Shown here in pieces: positions 7,814 to 11,489 of a stretch of DNA of 11,489 bases. The DNA is from Monoraphidium neglectum (lineage: Eukaryota; Chlorophyta; Chlorophyceae; Sphaeropleales; Selenastraceae). Position 1 is the stretch's first letter. Each line of letters starts with the position of its first letter. The notes beneath the pieces are model-generated. The model was not told the DNA's origin. It searched no databases and worked only from the letters and a program-made list of their open reading frames with translations. The stretch spans positions 11,650-23,138 of the forward strand of contig NW_014012868.1 in NCBI RefSeq assembly GCF_000611645.1, in the 5' to 3' direction. A program made the translations under genes and the position numbers.

Positions 7814-10464
7814 ATGTCACTCGTCTGCATGCCGTGGATAGTGTGTAACCTGGGAGGCGAGATGCTGTACGTCCTGGAGCAGCGCCTTAAAGCCCAGGGC
7901 GTATCCACGGCGAAGACGGCGCGCGTGATGCAGGACGTCGTGGCGACCATGTTTGACCGCGGATTCCTGGAGCAGCGGCTGTTCGTGCCCCAGGACACGT
8001 ACTCCATGGCAAGCACGAAGAAAATATTTGAACGGCTGGCGCACTCCTCCATCATGAGGCTCAGCGAGGCCAGGTGGGCGGGGGCCCATACGGATTGGGG
8101 CGGCTGAAGGGGCAGCGCAGCCGCAGCTGCTTGCAGCAGAGGCTTGTCCGGGTCAGCGCAAGCTCCTGCGATCTTGGAACGCTTTTCAGCAGCAGCTGCA
8201 CCCTGGTCGAGGTTGCACCTCGGTGGTTGTAAGATGAGGCCGTCAACCCAACATAATCAACAAGAGTTGCCCCCCATCCTCCGCAGCATGGACAAGCTGT
8301 TTGACCTCATGGTCATGGGCGCCAAGTACCAGCTAATGGCCTGCACATCACACGACGACATGCTGCAGGCGCGGCCACCCCCACTCCTCCTGAGGGACGA
8401 GCGACACGCACGCATTGCTGCAGGGCGGGGGAAGGGGGGGAGGCTGGGCCAATAGTTGGGCGTGCGAACAGCATCCTGGGTGGAGGAGAGGGCCATGTTA
8501 CCGTGGCAGTGGGGCCACGTCCGGCACAACGGTCTGCATGCTCTGTGGTTGGTATTATGCAGACAAACCAGATCGTGCCCAGTTCTGCAGCGCAACAGCC
8601 GCCGGTCTGCCTGTCCCCGCACTCTCGTTGCCATCGCATGCACCCTGGCGCCGCAGGTCACGCAGCGCCACCTGCGCAACATAAGGCAGATGGTCGCTGC
8701 CGCCGTCGCCACGCCCTGCGTGGACCTCGTGGCGAGGGCGGAGGAGCTGGCGCGGTCGCTGTATGGCCGGCTGTCTGGGGGGCAGCTGGCGCTGATGCGG
8801 CAGTCGCTGATGAGGTGCGTTCCCCCCCTGCTGAGTGCAAGGGGCTTGCTTGCTTCAAAGGGCGATAGGCTCAGGTGGCTGGACAGCGGCTGGCACTGGG
8901 CATGCGTGGTGCAGGGTAGAGCTGCGCGTCCACTGCTGGCAGTACCACAGTCACTAGCTCCCCCCTTGGAAGTGTTCAGGCGCCCACCTCCAGCGTGTGT
9001 GCACATCGCCTCCACCTCTGTTCACCCTCTCGCAATATCCTCTAGAACCTAAAACCATCACCAATTGGTGCCTTGCCAATCTGTAAACATAGCCCTGCCC
9101 TCCACATGCACCCCCCCCACACACGCATACGCACACGTGAACTTACGCGCACACCCCCCCCCACACACACACACACACATGCACACACACACACACGCCA
9201 CACCCACTGCAGGTTCTTTCAGGACAAGCGCGTCCGGGTCTCCCTGTTCCTGTCCGAAGGCATCCAGGCGCCCGACGGCCGCATCGTGCTGCCCACATGC
9301 ACCGCCTGCGACGCGGGCCGGGTGCGCGTGTTCGGGGCCGGCGGCCGGCAGCTGAGGGAGGAGCGCCCTCCGCTGGCGGCGCTGCAGGTGCAACCTGTTC
9401 TCGTTCTTGCCGCGCTTAAGCTGATGGGGTTCGCAGCTTTGTGCACAGGCACGTTTGTGTGGGTCTGTTGGAGGGCCAGGCGGCGGCTAGGGCATTGGGG
9501 TGGAGGCAGCGCATGTGCAAGTGAAGAGTCTCGCCTGCGCAGCCCCTCCTGCAGAGGCCGCCAGTTCCGCTTTTAGCATGCGAGAGGTCAGCCATCAGAC
9601 TACAGAGCACCCGCCCCGCACATGCCCACTGCACTTAAAATGTTCACCACCACAGGTGGATCCAAACGAGTTCTTTTGTCACCCGGTGCCGCTGGGTGAC
9701 AACCTGTACCTGAAGGACCGCCCCCGAGTGACGCCGCCACCTAGGAGCCACGACCGCAAAACGCAGGGGGCTGAGGGCGGCGGCGGCGGGGGGGGAGGCG
9801 AGGCGGCGGAGCGGCGGGGCGAGCGGTCTGCGCGGGTGAGGGAACGGGCGAGACTGGGTTGCTATTGGTGGTGGTTGTGCGCCTGGCAGGAAGTCGTGCG
9901 CTTTTTGTCTGGCTGTGCTTTTTTACTCGCCCTCCGCTAGCTCAACCCGCTTGCAACCAGCCCGCCAAAAACACAGCGCCCCACGGCGCGCCCAGCTGAC
10001 GCGTGCGCCGCTCGCTGGCGGCCCCACCCCACAACCAACAGCCGACCGCGGACGACGAGGCGGCGGGCGAGGAGGCGGATGCTGGCCGGCAGGCGGTGCG
10101 GGAGCTGGACCTGCTGGCCGGGATTTTGGGGGGCGGCAGGGGGCGCGGCGGCGGCGGCGCGGCCAGGGGCGCCGGCGGTGTGCCTGCGGCGGCCGAAGAC
10201 AACTTCCGTCTCAACTTGTTTGGCGAGGGGCCCGCTGGCTTTGACGAAGACGAAGACGGCGGTGGCGGCGCAGGGGGAGGCAAGTCGGCAGGAAAGGGCG
10301 GCGCGGCGGGGGCCGCGGCGCGCGTGCAGGAGCTCGAGTTTGGGCCGGGGCGGCACGCGGATTACAGAAAGGGGTTGGAGGGGCTGTCGCTGGACGGGGG
10401 CGGGGCCACCATGAGGGCGGGGCAGGACCTCCTAGAGCTGATGGACCTGGCGGCGGGAGAATAG
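7814..10464 (+). CDS. OSCP1: OSCP1 / NOR1-family protein (six exons)
   Basis: Exons: 7814-8073, 8287-8368, 8657-8814, 9213-9387, 9656-9835 and 10042-10464, giving 425 codons plus TAG (phases 2,0,2,0,0). The N-terminus (NLGGEMLYVLEQRLKAQG) is near-identical to animal OSCP1. It is followed by FERLAHSSIMRLSEAS, MDKLFDLMVMGAKYQ, LYGRLSGGQLALMRQSL, RVSLFLSEGIQAPDG, GDNLYL, ELDLLAGILGGG and FRLNLF, all in family order. The C-terminus DLLELMDL also matches. The ATG sits in a GCAGCC-ATG context. OSCP1 was described in mammals as a modulator of organic-solute transport and is linked to ciliated or flagellated cells; its biochemical activity is unresolved. The alga-specific Gly/Glu-rich insert (exon 5 end to exon 6) makes it somewhat longer than the animal proteins. 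No signal peptide or membrane segment is visible, so a cytoplasmic location is inferred. Confidence 0.93.
8369..8656 (+). other. OSCP1 intron 2 with apparent GC-AG boundaries
   Basis: Exon 2 must end at ...GACATGCTGCAG (8368) to join VTQRHLRNIRQ at 8657 in phase 0, as family alignment requires. The next bases are GCGCGG, so the donor is GC rather than GT. No GT lies between this point and the in-frame stop at 8453-8455. The only upstream GTs would delete the conserved MGAKYQ block. The acceptor CGCCGCAG is canonical. Confidence 0.7.
9100..9200 (+). repeat. CA/C-rich microsatellite in OSCP1 intron 3
   Basis: Poly-C runs alternate with (CA)n blocks at 9109-9130 and 9151-9196, ending 12-16 nt before the acceptor CACTGCAG at 9205-9212. 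The tract replaces a normal polypyrimidine stretch of intron 3 (8815-9212). It resembles the tract at 3711-3768 in position and strand. Confidence 0.88.
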
Positions 10465-10902
10465 CTACCGGGAAGCTGCCAGCGTCGCGTGGAAGGGTCG
10501 GGCCGTCGGACGCTCGCCTGGAAGCTCGTTTGGAGGCCGCGCATTGCTGCTGCGAGGCTGTTGTAGGAAGATTTGGCTTTGTTATTGCAAACCAATGGCT
10601 GCACAAGTGTCGCCCGTCCGTCAGCAGCGATGTCTGGATTACACCATACATAAACAAAGGAGATGTGTGTGCCAAGAGCTGCCTATCACAGGTCTTGTGC
10701 AGCATGTATGTCTGCAAACGCATTGCTTGACAGCTGTTGACCGCAAAGACACCCTTCATTGCAGGGTCGCATGCAAATAGCAATCAGAGGTGCCAGCACC
10801 CCGACAAAACCAATATGCCGAAAGCCTGCGCCGCCCGCGGGCTTGACGGCCGGCGCGCAGCCCGCAAGGAATGACAAAACTTGCGTCGGGGCTTAGCAGC
10901 CA
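10465..10902. other. Short region between convergent genes (two 3' UTRs)
   Basis: OSCP1 ends at 10464 (plus) and the next gene ends at 10903 (minus). No exon is supported between them. A TTACA at 10639-10643 gives TGTAA on the minus strand, about 260 nt past that gene's stop, and could be its polyadenylation signal. No TGTAA is seen on the plus strand here, so the OSCP1 transcript probably uses another signal. Confidence 0.5.
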
Positions 10903-11424
10903 TTACGCAGTCCCGCGCCTGTCACTGGAGATCAGCGCAGTGATGCAGTTGGCAGGGTCAAACGCCGTCGCGGCCGCTTGCCGCACGTCCTCTGTGACGT
11001 TTGTTTGGGGGGAGGGGGAAAGGCGGTGGAGATGTTGAAGTCCCCAGGGGTTCATGAGCAGCACAGCCCGCGGCGCCGGCAGGGAAGGGTCACTCACGAC
11101 CTGCGGGCCACTACCAACAAGCCGGACAGCAGCCGTCCGCAGGCGGCCCAATAGGCTGGGAGCCCAGCCCTGCTTGCTCGCCTTCAGATCACACACCATC
11201 AGGGGCTAGGCCCTCCACTCCAAACCCATTGGGCCGCATGCGTCACATCGAGGGCTCCCCAAAATCAAAAATCCCTCCCACTCCTGTGCAGCTCTCCCCC
11301 CCTCTTTGCACGCCCGTGTCACGGACTCTGAAAACACACCCCCCAGGCTGTGCCACCCACCCAGGCTGAGGTCCTCAATGTCTGCCAGCTCCTCCAGGAC
11401 GCCCCTCCAGCTGCCAGTCACGGC
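10903..11424 (-). CDS. 3' end of a minus-strand gene (last two exons), possibly an M16-family zinc peptidase C-terminus
   Basis: Proposed exons on the minus strand: 11424-11361 and 10991-10903 (TAA), with intron 11360-10992. The penultimate exon follows a CCCCAG acceptor and reads AVTGSWRGVLEELADIEDLS, ending L plus one base before a GTGGGT donor. The last exon follows a strong pyrimidine tract and GTCACAG, and reads DVRQAAATAFDPANC, then ITALISSDRRGTA. The phase-1 junction makes a Glu codon. The joined pattern (W..vL.eladIe.LslEDVrqaA...f.p.n) resembles the C-terminal helix-strand end of M16 peptidases, where I/LT-xEDV-xx-A-xx-F/Y-xx-N is typical. The catalytic HxxEH region would lie outside the window, so the family call is weak; the exon structure is better supported. 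The rest of the gene lies to the right. Confidence 0.45.
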
Positions 11425-11434
11425 CTGGGGCACG

Positions 11435-11469
<35 letters not shown>

Positions 11470-11489
11470 CGTGCATGCGTGCGTGTGTA
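11435..11489 (-). repeat. (GT)n / CA-sense microsatellite at window end
   Basis: From 11435 to the window end the plus strand is 55 bases of strict alternating purine-pyrimidine, GT repeats then GCGT/GCAT variants. On the minus strand it is a CA repeat ending 10 nt before the proposed acceptor CCCCAG at 11430-11425, so it would lie at the end of an intron of the minus-strand gene. Confidence 0.85.

Noticed and set aside
8144..8455. Extension of OSCP1 exon 2 into downstream sequence up to the stop
   Set aside because: The added residues after MLQ do not match the OSCP1 family, while joining to 8657 restores it.
10903..11199. Unspliced 98-codon minus-strand open frame
   Set aside because: Only its last 29 codons look coding. 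The upstream part contains a strong pyrimidine tract and acceptor, so it is treated as intron.

Overview
The window reads as nuclear DNA from a GC-rich green alga, probably a chlorophyte. The evidence is multi-exon genes with short GT-AG introns (about 110-400 nt), CA-type microsatellites, an extracellular protein rich in Ser-Pro/Ala-Pro runs like algal hydroxyproline-rich glycoproteins, and a clear OSCP1 orthologue. Bacteria are excluded by the intron structure. The TGTAA signal usual just downstream of Chlorophyceae genes is absent near the two plus-strand stop codons, which leans weakly towards Trebouxiophyceae (Chlorella/Coccomyxa type). The species cannot be fixed from this window.

Layout: (1) 43-~650, minus strand: the probable 3' end of an unrecognised gene with Gln/Pro-rich coding. 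(2) ~890-6632, plus strand: a six-exon gene for a secreted protein of about 1517 residues. It has a signal peptide, an Ala/Pro linker with short helices, a conserved globular domain split over five exons, a second Pro/Ala/Ser linker, and a ~1 kb array of degenerate AHNSTRAA-type repeats carrying about two dozen N-glycosylation sequons. (3) 6633-7813: intergenic. (4) 7814-10464, plus strand: a six-exon OSCP1 gene (425 aa), one intron of which appears to use a GC donor. (5) 10465-10902: short region between convergent genes. (6) 10903-11424, minus strand: the last two exons of another gene, possibly an M16-type peptidase, continuing beyond the window.

The genes look like independent nuclear genes; nothing suggests an operon, gene cluster or mobile element. 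The two points most worth following are the modular sequon-array protein and the fact that all three main gene models carry a CA-rich repeat on the sense strand directly before a 3' splice site. All exon models come from reading splice signals, codon phase and family motifs by eye, without transcript data.
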